Assembly: GCA_017303905.1 (NCBI GenBank)
Contig: JAFLBH010000005.1
Span: forward strand, 62,001-126,000
DNA: 64,000 bases
Direction of reading: 5' to 3'
From: Bacteroidota bacterium
GTDB taxonomy: Bacteria; Bacteroidota; Bacteroidia; B-17B0; Aurantibacillaceae
The notes below the pieces were generated by a model. It saw only the letters and a program-made list of their open reading frames with translations, searched no databases and had not been told where the DNA came from. A program made the translations under genes and the position numbers. Numbering within the stretch: the first letter of the stretch is position 1; each line of letters opens with the position of its first letter. Positions 1-9,556 of the stretch are shown in pieces.

Positions 1-2
1 CA

Positions 3-1025
3 TTATCAACTTACATAAATGCCGGAAGAGTATTTATGGGCGGAGGAGGCGGTTCGGGAGAGGGTAATGAGGGTAATGCGACCGGAGGAGGTAATGGTGG
101 TGGAATTATCCTAGTAAAAGCGAACACCATATCAACCAGTGGAATCTGCGGAGGATATAATATTTCGGCTAATGGAACATCTATAACCTTTCCAAGCTTT
201 GCAGATGGTTCAGGAGGAGGAGGTGGTGGTGGAAGCATTGTGCTTGAAGTAAATAATTGGGTGATTTCTCCTACCTGTCAATTGAATTTGAATGCTAATG
301 GCGGTGATGGAGGTAATGTACAATCACCATTTGTACATGGGGGTGGTGGCGGTGGCGGAACAGGCGTGGTATTACATTCTACCAATTTACCAGTTGGTGT
401 AAACTTGAATACTAACCCAGGTAACGGAGGAAAGAATGATGATCCAACAACCTTTTATGCTGCCAACGGATCAACGATTACATGCAATACACTTTCTTCA
501 GGCCCATTACCTATTGAACTACTTTCGTTTGAAGCCTTCAAAAAGGGATCATCTGTACTATTAGAATGGGTTACCGCTACCGAGCTAAACAATGATTTTT
601 TTGAAATACATCATTCCATGAATGCTATTGATTTTACAGTTATAAATATGCAAGATGGCGTGGGCACAAGCACGCAACAGATGAAATACGATTACATACA
701 TACTTCTCCTTTAGAAGGCACGAACTATTACAGATTAAGGCAAGTGGATTTTGATGGAAAATACAGTCTAAGCCCTATAAGAGCCGTAAAATTTAATACG
801 AGTAATCCTGAAGTCAAAATATGGCCCAATCCGGCAGACCATACCTTAAAAATTGAAAGTGATGAACGATTGGATCGAATAGAAATTTTCAACGATATAG
901 GCCAATTAATTTTAGAAAAAGGGCTTGAAACAAATTCACTTGAAGTAAGCCACCTGGCAGATGGTGTTTATATCTTAAGAATAGACAACAAAAATTATAA
1001 ACTTATAATAAACCATAACCCATGA
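3..1025 (+). CDS. T9SS type A sorting domain protein, glycine-rich (5' partial)
   Basis: The reading frame is open to the left edge, so the gene starts outside the window and the ATG at 36 is probably internal. The first ~140 visible residues are very glycine-rich with runs of G separated by short beta-like segments (GGGGGSGEGN, GGGGGGGS), as in large surface proteins. After PLPIELLSFEA comes a fibronectin-like segment (VLLEWVTATELNNDFFEI, typical of Bacteroidota secreted proteins). The last ~75 residues are a T9SS type A sorting domain: KIWPNPADHTLKI, IGQLI, ADGVYILRI. Such proteins are exported by Sec, cross the outer membrane by T9SS and are attached or released after removal of the domain. 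The stop overlaps the next start as ATGA, so both genes are probably co-transcribed. The ligand is unknown. Confidence 0.85.
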   Translation, partial: LSTYINAGRVFMGGGGGSGEGNEGNATGGGNGGGIILVKANTISTSGICGGYNISANGTSITFPSFADGSGGGGGGGSIVLEVNNWVISPTCQLNLNANGGDGGNVQSPFVHGGGGGGGTGVVLHSTNLPVGVNLNTNPGNGGKNDDPTTFYAANGSTITCNTLSSGPLPIELLSFEAFKKGSSVLLEWVTATELNNDFFEIHHSMNAIDFTVINMQDGVGTSTQQMKYDYIHTSPLEGTNYYRLRQVDFDGKYSLSPIRAVKFNTSNPEVKIWPNPADHTLKIESDERLDRIEIFNDIGQLILEKGLETNSLEVSHLADGVYILRIDNKNYKLIINHNP

Positions 1026-2617
1026 AAAACTTATTATTACAATTTATGATTCTTTCCGCGTTCGTTGGAAACAGTCAGAGCTTTATTAGAAAAGCGGGTG
1101 CAAATGACATCGATCATTTGAAAAAGATAATTGCCTTAAATAACAATTATTACCTGGCCGGTAATACTTATTCCTTAGGCACATCCCATATTCAGGTAAT
1201 TAAGACAGATTTGAATGGCAATCAACTATGGAATAGCATTGCGCAAGGAAATGTAAATGATTTTACAGCCGATTTAGTTAACTTAAATGGAAGCAAGATT
1301 TTAAGTGGGGGCACAACAAGAAAAATTGTTGGCAGCCAGAATATTAGTGATGGCTATCTTCAATTGCAGAATCAGGCAGGAACAATACTTTGGCAGAAAA
1401 CGTACTCCGTGATGGGGAATGAAACCTATTTCACTTCGATTGTGAATACAAATGATAGTGGCATTGCAGTTTTAGGCGGTTACTACGATAACATGAATAA
1501 CAACATCAATTTCTTAAGTAAACTTGATAGTAATGGCGTCGTTCAATGGATCATGGAATATTCAGGCTCAGGCTTTCTCACTTCCGATAATTTACTACAA
1601 CTATCTAATAATGATTTCCTGATTACGGGGAGCATAGGTTTAGGGTTTCAAATGAATAACGCTGTTGCCTATAGAGTAAGCTCAACTGGTAATTTAATTT
1701 GGAGCGAAATAATAAACTACGACAATGTTAATTCTCAAAACTCATCTTTCTATCACGCAGCAGAATTGCCGAGTGGCAATATTCTTCTAAGCGGTTACAG
1801 TGATTACTTTGGGTCGGGAGCAATGGATTATATAGTGACAAAAATTACAGGTAACGGTGCGCTCATTAATAATACTTATTACGGGACCAATCAAATAGAC
1901 TGGTTATACGATGCAAATTACAATCCTGTAACAAATAAATTGATACTGTGCGGTGAATCGGGAGGGATTGGTAATCCGTCGCAAAGTGATGGTCTTTTGT
2001 TATCAATAGATACTACCGGTATACTCCTAGGCAGTTGGGCTGCAGGTGATACGTCAGCCAGTTTTAAAATTGAACGTATAAACTCAATCATTCAATCGCC
2101 TTCAGATTTTATAGGCGTTGGATACGAATACGACCAGATGAACAGTCAGGATGATTATTATTTCTTTAAACACAGTTATAGTACCGCCAGCTGTATAAAT
2201 TACACACCAAGTATCTTAACCGTAACAAGCACACCGGTTATACAAAGTTTGACATTGACAAGTAATATAATAAGCTTAACACAAACCAGTCACTCATTAA
2301 CCAATGTTTCATTTTACAACGATACTACGATTTGTTCTCTCATAACCACGGATCTTCCAGAAAATGAAATTCAAATTGATTTACTCATGTATCCAAATCC
2401 AACAAGCTCAAACTTTCATATTGAATCTATAGGAGATTTGATCTCTGAAGTAACGGTATTCGATTTGATCGGAAGGCGTGTGCATACCGAAAATAATAAA
2501 TCACGTTTAAGTAACCTAGACCTAACATTAGATCTAAGTACCGGAACATACATAGTTCGCATAAAAACTGAAAGCGGAAGGGTTGTATCTAAGAAAATAC
2601 TCATTGCGAAGGAATAG
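1022..2617 (+). CDS. T9SS type A sorting domain protein, beta-propeller-like
   Basis: 531 residues. A signal peptide (about residues 1-20, ending GNSQS) is followed by repeated segments of the pattern 'KTDLNGNQLWNS', 'LQNQAGTILWQKTY', 'KLDSNGVVQWIMEY', 'VSSTGNLIWSEII'. This is the blade pattern of PQQ-like or delta-60-type propellers found in many Bacteroidota secreted proteins. The last ~80 residues form a T9SS sorting domain (LMYPNPTSSNFHI, DLIGRRV, STGTYIVRI). The start overlaps the stop of the preceding T9SS gene by 4 nt, so translation is probably coupled and the two may act at the cell surface together. No catalytic motif was recognised. Confidence 0.85.
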   Translation: MKNLLLQFMILSAFVGNSQSFIRKAGANDIDHLKKIIALNNNYYLAGNTYSLGTSHIQVIKTDLNGNQLWNSIAQGNVNDFTADLVNLNGSKILSGGTTRKIVGSQNISDGYLQLQNQAGTILWQKTYSVMGNETYFTSIVNTNDSGIAVLGGYYDNMNNNINFLSKLDSNGVVQWIMEYSGSGFLTSDNLLQLSNNDFLITGSIGLGFQMNNAVAYRVSSTGNLIWSEIINYDNVNSQNSSFYHAAELPSGNILLSGYSDYFGSGAMDYIVTKITGNGALINNTYYGTNQIDWLYDANYNPVTNKLILCGESGGIGNPSQSDGLLLSIDTTGILLGSWAAGDTSASFKIERINSIIQSPSDFIGVGYEYDQMNSQDDYYFFKHSYSTASCINYTPSILTVTSTPVIQSLTLTSNIISLTQTSHSLTNVSFYNDTTICSLITTDLPENEIQIDLLMYPNPTSSNFHIESIGDLISEVTVFDLIGRRVHTENNKSRLSNLDLTLDLSTGTYIVRIKTESGRVVSKKILIAKE

Positions 2618-2637
2618 ACTTAATATAATAATTGATT

Positions 2638-2967
2638 ATGTGGAATGTTGATTCGCTTTGGTTTGAGATAGCTATTGTAAGTATTGTAATAGCTTTGGGA
2701 CAAATTTTATTCGGGCATTTTGAAGAAAGAACACCAAGAGCAAAAAAGCTTGCCAAGTATTTATTATTTCTAGGGCTAGTTGTTGGAATTTCGTGCCTTT
2801 TTGGAAGAGTTATGGCAATGGGTTTCTTATTTATTGCTATGCTTCCTGCTCTTTATATTCATATGATAATGCTTCCAAGAAAGGGAATTAATGGATGGAC
2901 CGGTGAGCCAAAGTCTAAGTACTACGATTATCGGAAATGGGATAAGGATATTTTCAGGAACGAATAA
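2638..2967 (+). CDS. Small membrane protein, unknown function
   Basis: 109 residues from the ATG at 2638; a TTG 6 nt upstream would add two residues. Three hydrophobic stretches can be seen: residues ~7-27, ~44-62 and ~64-82. A charged linker (FEERTPRAKKLAK) lies between the first two, and a soluble tail rich in K, D, Y and W ends the protein. No family is recognised. It follows the T9SS gene pair by 20 nt on the same strand and may be the last gene of that transcript. Confidence 0.6.
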   Translation: MWNVDSLWFEIAIVSIVIALGQILFGHFEERTPRAKKLAKYLLFLGLVVGISCLFGRVMAMGFLFIAMLPALYIHMIMLPRKGINGWTGEPKSKYYDYRKWDKDIFRNE

Positions 2968-3073
2968 AATATTAACTGAAAAGATGAAGTAACCAGATAG
3001 CCTTAATAGGGTTAACCTGTAAAATATATAAACCGTTTGTGTAATAATGCCGGTTTAAAGAAAATCATTGAAC

Positions 3074-3081
3074 TAATTTTG
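3074..3081 (+). promoter_or_regulatory. -7 box of the serine hydrolase operon
   Basis: TAATTTTG matches the Bacteroidota -7 consensus TAnnTTTG. It ends only 5 nt before the ATG at 3087, which would give a leaderless or nearly leaderless mRNA. No TTTG was found at the usual -33 distance (nearest is 3036-3039), so the match is partial. Confidence 0.4.
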
Positions 3082-3086
3082 TAGAT

Positions 3087-4502
3087 ATGAAAACACTTAA
3101 AATTAATTGCCTTATACTTTTATCGTTTTTGATATATAATGGAAACGCGCAACAAAGTGCTAATTCACATGTGAATCTTATCATAAAACATTATAACGAT
3201 AACGATCTCGATTCATTATATTTTCTACTTGCAAGTAATTTTCAAAAGGAATTTCCTAAAGAAATACACCATGAATTTTATAAGAACAGCATTAAAGCTG
3301 CTTATGGTAAATTGAATAGTATTGAAAGGAAATCCAGCAATAAAGATGGAGATGCTTATATAGCCAATTTTGAGAATGGGAAACTAATTCTTTTGTTAAG
3401 AGTAAGTGAAAATGGTATTGAGAGTGTGCAATGGTTGCCGCCTGACCAAGCTGAAACTCCTAAAAGAAATATAGAGGAAATAAAGAGTGATAATAAAAAG
3501 GCAGATGTACTGGATGTAAAAATTGATTCTATTGTATTGGATTACCTTAGAGAAGCAAATACCAGTGGTATGAGTATTGCTGTACTACATAGAGGTAAGA
3601 TCAGATATTATAACTATGGAGAAACAGATAAGAAGACCAAGAGGCTGCCTGCACTCACGACTATATATGAAATAGGATCTATTACAAAAACATTCACTGG
3701 AATTATGCTTGCTAATGCAGTTTTGGAAGGGAAAATTAAATTAGAAGATGATATAAGAAAATATATTGGTAATGACTACAGTAATCTTAGTTACAAAAAT
3801 GAACCTATAAGAATAAAGCATCTATGTACTCATACTTCGTTGTTACCTTCTGTTCCAATGGATGTTGAGAATCAAGTAGGATTTAAAGCTACTGATCCGT
3901 ATAAGAATTACACTAGTGAAATGCTATTCGCATACTTAAAGACTATTAAACTTGATACAATTCCTGGATCGAAATATGAATACTCAAATGTAGGTTTTGC
4001 ACTTTTAGCTAACATACTTGAGAAAGTTTACAAATTACCACTGGAATCATTATTTGAAAAGTATATTACGAAACCTAACCGAATGAACAACACTTCGCTT
4101 ATAGCTAAAGGATCAGAAGAGATGGCGATTGGTTATACGGCAGACACAGGATTGGAGGCAGAATATTGGAATTGGAAGTCAATTGCGGGTGCAGGAGGAA
4201 TAAAATCGAATATTCAAGACATGGCAAAATATGTTGAGACGAACTTAAAATCTGATAACAAAGCGGCTTCACTTTCACATAAGAAGATTTATAATCAAGG
4301 GCAGCATGCTCAAGGAATGGCTTGGGTTATCTCTCCCGGCAAGGACACCGCGCAGTTTATCTGGCATAACGGAAGAACCGCCGGGTTTAGTAGTGTATGC
4401 GGATTTATAAAAGAATTGGGGTTTGGTGTTGTTGTACTTAGTAACAGTGGAATGAGTTGTGATCGGGTTGGGTTTGGAATAATAAAGCATTTAATGAAAT
4501 AA
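3087..4502 (+). CDS. Serine hydrolase, beta-lactamase/class C family
   Basis: 471 residues, exported (signal peptide ending IYNGNAQQ). Residues ~25-115 resemble the DUF3887 fold (a small NTF2-like domain often placed before hydrolases). The catalytic domain has the class C/AmpC-like triad motifs: SxxK as SITK (in YEIGSITKTFTG), YxN as YSN (YEYSNVGFALL) and a KTG-equivalent HNGRTAGF. These enzymes act in the periplasm as esterases, D-amino peptidases or penicillin-binding-like proteins; the substrate cannot be read from sequence, and beta-lactamase activity is not implied. It heads a three-gene operon: the stop is 1 nt before the next ATG, and the third gene overlaps the second. Confidence 0.88.
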   Translation: MKTLKINCLILLSFLIYNGNAQQSANSHVNLIIKHYNDNDLDSLYFLLASNFQKEFPKEIHHEFYKNSIKAAYGKLNSIERKSSNKDGDAYIANFENGKLILLLRVSENGIESVQWLPPDQAETPKRNIEEIKSDNKKADVLDVKIDSIVLDYLREANTSGMSIAVLHRGKIRYYNYGETDKKTKRLPALTTIYEIGSITKTFTGIMLANAVLEGKIKLEDDIRKYIGNDYSNLSYKNEPIRIKHLCTHTSLLPSVPMDVENQVGFKATDPYKNYTSEMLFAYLKTIKLDTIPGSKYEYSNVGFALLANILEKVYKLPLESLFEKYITKPNRMNNTSLIAKGSEEMAIGYTADTGLEAEYWNWKSIAGAGGIKSNIQDMAKYVETNLKSDNKAASLSHKKIYNQGQHAQGMAWVISPGKDTAQFIWHNGRTAGFSSVCGFIKELGFGVVVLSNSGMSCDRVGFGIIKHLMK

Positions 4503-4503
4503 T

Positions 4504-4824
4504 ATGAAAGAGATTAATGAACAGTTTAAGAGTGTAAAGAAAACATTCATTTACATAGGTCTTTTTGTGATGATTGTATTTGCTTTGGATATATACAATG
4601 TATTCAAACATCCTCTTGAGATTAAAATTATTGAGTGGTTTGCTTTGCTCTTGATCACATTTAAATTAATACCAAAGAAGGAAATATTGCACTTTATCTT
4701 TTTTTGCGCTGTTTTGTTAGGGCTCAGTTTTATATGGCAATCTGATGTGACACCTTTGCTAATTAAAGTAATCTGTACTATAGGAATTGTGCTTAATTTG
4801 AAATCAAGAATAAATGTTGCATGA
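4504..4824 (+). CDS. Small integral membrane protein, unknown
   Basis: 106 residues with four hydrophobic segments (about 14-32, 40-56, 60-75 and 82-98) and a positively charged start and end. No family is recognised. It begins 1 nt after the serine hydrolase stop and ends in an ATGA overlap with the next gene, so the three are very probably translated from one mRNA. Several serine hydrolases of this class have such a membrane partner, but a function cannot be assigned. Confidence 0.65.
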   Translation: MKEINEQFKSVKKTFIYIGLFVMIVFALDIYNVFKHPLEIKIIEWFALLLITFKLIPKKEILHFIFFCAVLLGLSFIWQSDVTPLLIKVICTIGIVLNLKSRINVA

Positions 4825-5876
4825 TAGCCGCCAAGTCTGCAATAGTTAAGGGAGCCAATATTTGGCTATTTATTCTGCTATTTACTGTAGCAATTATCCT
4901 ATTGTGTAGTTGGTTAGTAGTTCAATCGGAACATTACACAACTCATTCAAAACTTCTATCACTATTTCTAACCATAGATATTGGATTGATTATCCCGTTA
5001 ATTTATTACTTAATTGCCGCTAAAAAATTAAGAGCACCGTCAGTTACTACCCTTGTGATATTTATCGCATGCCTCGGGATTGCAACCATTATACTTCCTG
5101 ATAAAGATCAATTTTACCTTGACAAATTAAAGTACTTGCTTTTCGTTACGGAATTGACTCTCCTTATTTACGGCATTGTTAAAATTAGAAGCATACGGAA
5201 GACGTATGCTGAATTTGCGTTGCAAAGAAATGATTTTGTATGGAGCCTTACACAAACATTTCAAAAACTATTTGGTAACAGTATTGCAACATCGATTATT
5301 CAAAGTGAAGTGCAGAGTTTAAGATACAGTCTCTTCTTTTGGAAGATAAGGGATGAAGTTACTCCAGGTGATGTAACTTTTACAGGGTACAAGAATAATT
5401 CGTACAAGGTGGTGATGGGTGTGATAGGATTTGTGATGCTGATAGAGTTATTCTCGGTTCATCTATTGTTATGGAGATTTGGAATGATCGTAGTTGTAAT
5501 CGCATTCATACTTAGCGCTTACGGGATTCTGTTTCTTCTAGGTGATTTCATTGCAATCATTCGGAGGCCTTTATCAATAACTGAGAGTAATACCTTTTAT
5601 TTAAGGGTGGGCTTAAGATGGAATGCGGAAATTAATATTAGCAATGTGGATAGTATAGTTAAGGAATCATCGAAAACGGAGAAAATAAAGGTTGGAGGAT
5701 TAAATTGTGTTCTAGTAGGAAATCCTGATTGCATTTTGATCTTGAAAGAACCTGTTGTAGTTACCGGGTACTATGGCATTAAGAAAGTCACAAATAAAAT
5801 TTTACTTAGTGTTGATGAGCCTGATTCTTTTATTGCAGAAATCAATAATCGAATTGCCTCTGAGAGCGGCAAATAA
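4821..5876 (+). CDS. Multi-pass membrane protein, unknown
   Basis: 351 residues. Four hydrophobic helices lie in the first ~125 residues, then a soluble loop (about 125-200) and two more helices (about 205-250, MGVIGFVMLIELFSVHLLL and onwards). The last ~95 residues are soluble and predicted beta-rich (SITESNTFYLRVGLRWNAEI, KIKVGGLNCVLVG), perhaps a PH-like domain; that is a guess from pattern only. The 4-nt ATGA overlap with the upstream gene places it in the serine hydrolase operon. It is last in the operon and faces a convergent gene. Confidence 0.65.
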   Translation: MIAAKSAIVKGANIWLFILLFTVAIILLCSWLVVQSEHYTTHSKLLSLFLTIDIGLIIPLIYYLIAAKKLRAPSVTTLVIFIACLGIATIILPDKDQFYLDKLKYLLFVTELTLLIYGIVKIRSIRKTYAEFALQRNDFVWSLTQTFQKLFGNSIATSIIQSEVQSLRYSLFFWKIRDEVTPGDVTFTGYKNNSYKVVMGVIGFVMLIELFSVHLLLWRFGMIVVVIAFILSAYGILFLLGDFIAIIRRPLSITESNTFYLRVGLRWNAEINISNVDSIVKESSKTEKIKVGGLNCVLVGNPDCILILKEPVVVTGYYGIKKVTNKILLSVDEPDSFIAEINNRIASESGK

Positions 5877-5893
5877 TAATCATATCAGGTAAA

Positions 5894-6412
5894 TTAACTG
5901 ATTTGTTTCTGTTTGAGTTTGCGGCGTATTATTAAGGTTGAGATAACTGAAATCAATCCACCAATTAGTATAACACCAAATATCAAACCGGAGATAATGT
6001 GATTGCTTATTGTACTTTGTTTGGAAATTGTTTCCAGACTTACTTTGATGGCCTCCGGAGCAACATTTCTTTCTAAGAGTTTTGTTTCAGTTAATTTTAA
6101 AACGTAATCTAACCACTCAGGGTTAATGAAAGTATGATATACAATCAGGAATGGCATATAGATTGAATAGCAAACAAGATTAAGAAGTAATCCGGTTTTC
6201 AATCCGTTAAGTAAAGTGTAACTTTGAGGTAGACTTAATGCATCTGCCTTGAGGCCCTTATAGGTGACAATAATCGGAATAAGTAATACAAGATAGTCAC
6301 TTATGTATCCGATATGAATATAAGTCGTATCAAGACCTGTTATGTAGATCACCAAAGACCAAGTAATGTATATAGCAGCTTGAATCAAACCAAATTTTAG
6401 AAATATTTTCAT
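5894..6412 (-). CDS. DUF4199-like membrane protein
   Basis: 172 residues with four transmembrane helices in the DUF4199 arrangement: two N-terminal helices (about 7-27 and 38-52), a third near 72-92, a soluble amphipathic loop (~95-135), and a C-terminal helix ending in a basic tail (RRKLKQKQIS). DUF4199 proteins are common in Bacteroidota and have no established function. It converges on the operon at 3087-5876, with 17 nt between the stops. The family assignment is by pattern and is moderately secure. Confidence 0.7.
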   Translation of the reverse strand: MKIFLKFGLIQAAIYITWSLVIYITGLDTTYIHIGYISDYLVLLIPIIVTYKGLKADALSLPQSYTLLNGLKTGLLLNLVCYSIYMPFLIVYHTFINPEWLDYVLKLTETKLLERNVAPEAIKVSLETISKQSTISNHIISGLIFGVILIGGLISVISTLIIRRKLKQKQIS

Positions 6413-6635
6413 GTCAATTATCGCAAGAGTTTAGAGTGAAATTAAACGTTAAATTATTATTGAAGGTATTAAATATGCTTCAGTCAATTTCACTATTATG
6501 ACAAAGGGAATTCGTCACAAAGCGATCATTATTATAGACACCTTTTAGCTTAATGGATTCTCGTTTAATAAATTTGAATCAAGGACTTTAAAACAGTCCA
6601 AATAAAGTGAAGTAAATTAACCTAATATTAAGATT

Positions 6636-6737
6636 ATGAATATAGCAATTTTTGCCGGAGTATTTGTTGTAGTTGTTCTTGGAGGATGGTTTGTTGTAAA
6701 CCGAAGGAAGAAATCGAAGGATAAGGAGTCGCGGTAA
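6636..6737 (+). CDS. 33-residue single-pass membrane miniprotein
   Basis: An ATG-to-TAA frame encodes a 33-residue peptide. Residues 3-21 are one uninterrupted hydrophobic helix (IAIFAGVFVVVVLGGWFVV) followed by a strongly basic tail (NRRKKSKDKESR). That is a typical N-out/C-in small membrane protein. It sits alone in an intergenic space between two convergent-facing genes. No homologue is recognised. Chance could produce such an ORF, but helix plus positive-inside tail plus clean stop makes a real gene plausible. Confidence 0.45.
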   Translation: MNIAIFAGVFVVVVLGGWFVVNRRKKSKDKESR

Positions 6738-6744
6738 TTAGATA

Positions 6745-7806
6745 TTATTCCCTAGTTAGGAAATCACTCATAATTTGATATACTTCCTTGGGTCGATCGT
6801 ACCACATGAATAGCCGGGTATCAGGAACAGTGTTTGTTTGTATTAATGAGTTACCGGAAGACTTGGCCTTTTCCCATGGAAACTGGAAATAATATTTAAG
6901 ATACTGCTTAGCAGAAGCTCTATTACAAGAAATTGTGTCTTTTGGATCTGCATCAAGGATACCTTTAAAATCAGGTATTAATATCAGCGTAGGAACCTTA
7001 ATATTTTGATATATGTTCGCGTCATCATATGCTCCCCATTCGATCATATACCGAATAAGGATCTGCATTGGAATATTTGCAATGCTTTTAAATAATTGAT
7101 TTCCGGTGAGGCTATCCTTACAATAATCATTTGCTGTCCACATAAACGAATCCCATGTTTTCTCTGTTACAGTTTTAAACCACTTTGGAGCCATAAAAGT
7201 TTCGGTTATCATAGAACGCTGCTTGGCAGACATTTTATACTCCTTTTCCCAATCATATTCTGTTTGAGACTTGTTTTTAGGCATCGCATAATACCTATAC
7301 GGTGATCCCGATAAGATGACAATTTTGCTTATTTTATCAGGATAGTCCGATGCAAGTTTTAGCGCTACGTGTGTTGCATTTATAAAATGAGCGATAACGA
7401 CGGGCTTATTGAGTTTTTCTTTTGAAATGAGTTTCAAGATACCATCAACAATTCCGTAAGTCCAAGCCATAGAAGCATACTTCACAGAAGTATCCGGCAT
7501 GTTAGGCGCTTTAGTTTTTCCGAAACCGGCAGGTGTAACGAAATAGACCGTGAACTCTTTTTTATAATTGCTAATGATTCCGCTGTATTCATTATCACTG
7601 AAACCCATGCCGGCGACTATTATCATAGGCTTTTTACCTTTACCATATTTTTTTACAGAACCTAGCTCACCGATTTTACAGCTTTTATACCCTTTTGGAT
7701 GAACCAGATTATTAAGAGTTGGATCTTGATAAGATGGATTAGTTTGTGAAAAGAGATTAGTGGCAATAAAAAGAAATACAGAGACCAATAGAGATGAATG
7801 TGTCAT
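6745..7806 (-). CDS. Alpha/beta hydrolase-fold protein lacking the catalytic residues
   Basis: 353 residues from the ATG at 7806, chosen because it gives a clean signal peptide (MTHSSLLVSVFLFIATNLFS); a GTG at 7881 would add 25 residues before it. The core follows the alpha/beta hydrolase pattern: strand-turn PMIIVAGMGFSDNEY (oxyanion region), then VVIAHFINATHVALKLA in the place of the nucleophile elbow, and VPDTRLFMWYDRPKEV where the catalytic His normally lies. The nucleophile position reads A-H-F-I-N rather than G-x-S-x-G, and the His position reads Leu. It is therefore probably non-catalytic (binding or degenerate). The protein is otherwise full length with no frameshift. Its location is periplasmic or secreted. 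Confidence 0.75.
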   Translation of the reverse strand: MTHSSLLVSVFLFIATNLFSQTNPSYQDPTLNNLVHPKGYKSCKIGELGSVKKYGKGKKPMIIVAGMGFSDNEYSGIISNYKKEFTVYFVTPAGFGKTKAPNMPDTSVKYASMAWTYGIVDGILKLISKEKLNKPVVIAHFINATHVALKLASDYPDKISKIVILSGSPYRYYAMPKNKSQTEYDWEKEYKMSAKQRSMITETFMAPKWFKTVTEKTWDSFMWTANDYCKDSLTGNQLFKSIANIPMQILIRYMIEWGAYDDANIYQNIKVPTLILIPDFKGILDADPKDTISCNRASAKQYLKYYFQFPWEKAKSSGNSLIQTNTVPDTRLFMWYDRPKEVYQIMSDFLTRE

Positions 7807-8006
7807 TGATTTTGATTGAACTATAAAGTTAAGGAGTAGAAGAATTGAAAGCTTAACTGTATGACGAAATGACTTTGTCACAAAATAATTTATTCAGAGG
7901 AATAAGAGTCTAACTTTAATGTATAAAAGTAAAGCGTTGTAACTTGACCAATTCTTGGTAACGCTGAATAATTGCACTGAAATTAATTATTTAAATTAAT
8001 CATTAC

Positions 8007-9458
8007 ATGAAAGCTAAATCTATTTTTCGTTTTTTTGCCCTATTAGTTGGGGCAATTATTTCACCTATTAATTTGTCAGGCCAGCTTGCGCCAATTTGGA
8101 GTCAAAGTGTTGACCCAACTGCATCTGATGATGAAGCAACGGCAATTACAAGTAATAGTAATGCCATATTTGTTGCCGGCTTTGACTATTCTGCATCGAA
8201 CAGCAATTGGAGAATAGAAAAAAGAGACTTGACAACTGGTAACTATATTCCAACTTTTGGAACAGGTGGTGTTGTATTTACTAATCCTACCTCCAGTGAT
8301 GATTTTGCAAAAGGAATTACACATGACCAAAATGCAATTTATGTTACCGGAATAGAAAATCAATGTTTCGGATGCGATTCGAAGTGGCACATACAAAAAA
8401 GAGATTTGAATACCGGTGGGATTATATGGTTTCAGATTAGTAACCCAAGCATAAATCCGGATGGATCAAATGCTATTGCGGTAGACACAAGTGGAGTTTA
8501 TATTGTTGGAACAGTTGGAATCTCATTTTTAAATTGGGCGTGGCGCGTTGAAAAAAGAGACTTGACCACAGGTTCACTTATATGGGGACATACATGGGAT
8601 ATAAGCCCGTTAGGCGACACGCCTTACTCTATTACACTCGATTCGTCAGGCTTGTATGTTGCAGGCGCTGATTATTTAGCAGGAAACGCACAATGGAGGA
8701 TAGAAAAAAGAAATTTGATTACCGGATCGCAAATTTGGACCCATACAGTTAATCCAAGCTCATTGGATGATGTTGCTAAATCTGTTGTTTGTGACAGTTC
8801 AGGAATATACATTGGGGGTTATGACATAAATGTATCAGGAGATTCACAATGGCGAATAGAAAAACGAAATCTTTCATCAGGTCTTCCAATAAATAGTTTT
8901 GGATCAGGTGGAGTGATTATAAGTAATATTAGCAGTGGTTTAGATGAAATAAACGGGATGACCATAGATACAAGTGGAATTTATGCTGCCGGGATTGACA
9001 ATACTCCCGGTAACGCTGAATGGAGAGTTGAAAAGCGAGATCTCTATACCGGAGCCCTTACTTGTAGCGTAACCTCAGATCCAAGTCCTAATGATGATAA
9101 AGCTTTTGCAACTATTGTTGATGGTAGTGGAGTTTATGTAGCGGGCATGAAATATATTTCGTTTGGTGATAATGAATGGAGAATTGAAAAATACAGTAAC
9201 TCATGCAGTATTGCAACCAATATAAAAGAAATTAGTGCTAAGGCTAAACTAAGGATCTTTCCTAATCCTGCCGCTAATTATATTGAAATTGATAATTCAG
9301 AAAACAAGAGTGTTCAGATATTTGATGCGCAGGGAAAACTTATTCTTGAAAAATCTATGATGAATACAAATACGATTGATATTAGCGGCTTACAAAGCGG
9401 AATTCATTTTGTACGACACAAGGAGTTGAATGTGGTGCAGTCGTTTTTGAAAGAGTAG
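8007..9458 (+). CDS. T9SS type A sorting domain protein with WRIEKRDL repeats
   Basis: 483 residues. A signal peptide ends near NLSGQ. The mature part contains about seven repeats of ~55 residues; each has a 'SGIYVAG' strand followed by 'QWRIEKRDLTTG' (variants KWHIQKRDLNTG, AWRVEKRDLTTG, QWRIEKRNLSSG, EWRVEKRDLYTG). These probably form the blades of a beta-propeller. The last ~70 residues are the T9SS sorting domain (LRIFPNPAANYIEI, DAQGKLI, LQSGIHFVR). A cell-surface or secreted location follows from the domain; the ligand is unknown. The repeat number and regularity resemble the gene at 1022-2617, but the sequences are not close. Confidence 0.87.
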   Translation: MKAKSIFRFFALLVGAIISPINLSGQLAPIWSQSVDPTASDDEATAITSNSNAIFVAGFDYSASNSNWRIEKRDLTTGNYIPTFGTGGVVFTNPTSSDDFAKGITHDQNAIYVTGIENQCFGCDSKWHIQKRDLNTGGIIWFQISNPSINPDGSNAIAVDTSGVYIVGTVGISFLNWAWRVEKRDLTTGSLIWGHTWDISPLGDTPYSITLDSSGLYVAGADYLAGNAQWRIEKRNLITGSQIWTHTVNPSSLDDVAKSVVCDSSGIYIGGYDINVSGDSQWRIEKRNLSSGLPINSFGSGGVIISNISSGLDEINGMTIDTSGIYAAGIDNTPGNAEWRVEKRDLYTGALTCSVTSDPSPNDDKAFATIVDGSGVYVAGMKYISFGDNEWRIEKYSNSCSIATNIKEISAKAKLRIFPNPAANYIEIDNSENKSVQIFDAQGKLILEKSMMNTNTIDISGLQSGIHFVRHKELNVVQSFLKE

Positions 9459-9556
9459 GCTTTGGACTTGTGGGTATATAGAGGGAATCAAGTTTAATTT
9501 AACAAATTAGTGAATATTAGAAGAGTAGTTCCGAAACAGTTAAAGGTTCAAGTCAA

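Noticed and set aside
11-238. Proline-rich frame on the minus strand
   Set aside because: It is the reverse shadow of the glycine-rich T9SS protein.
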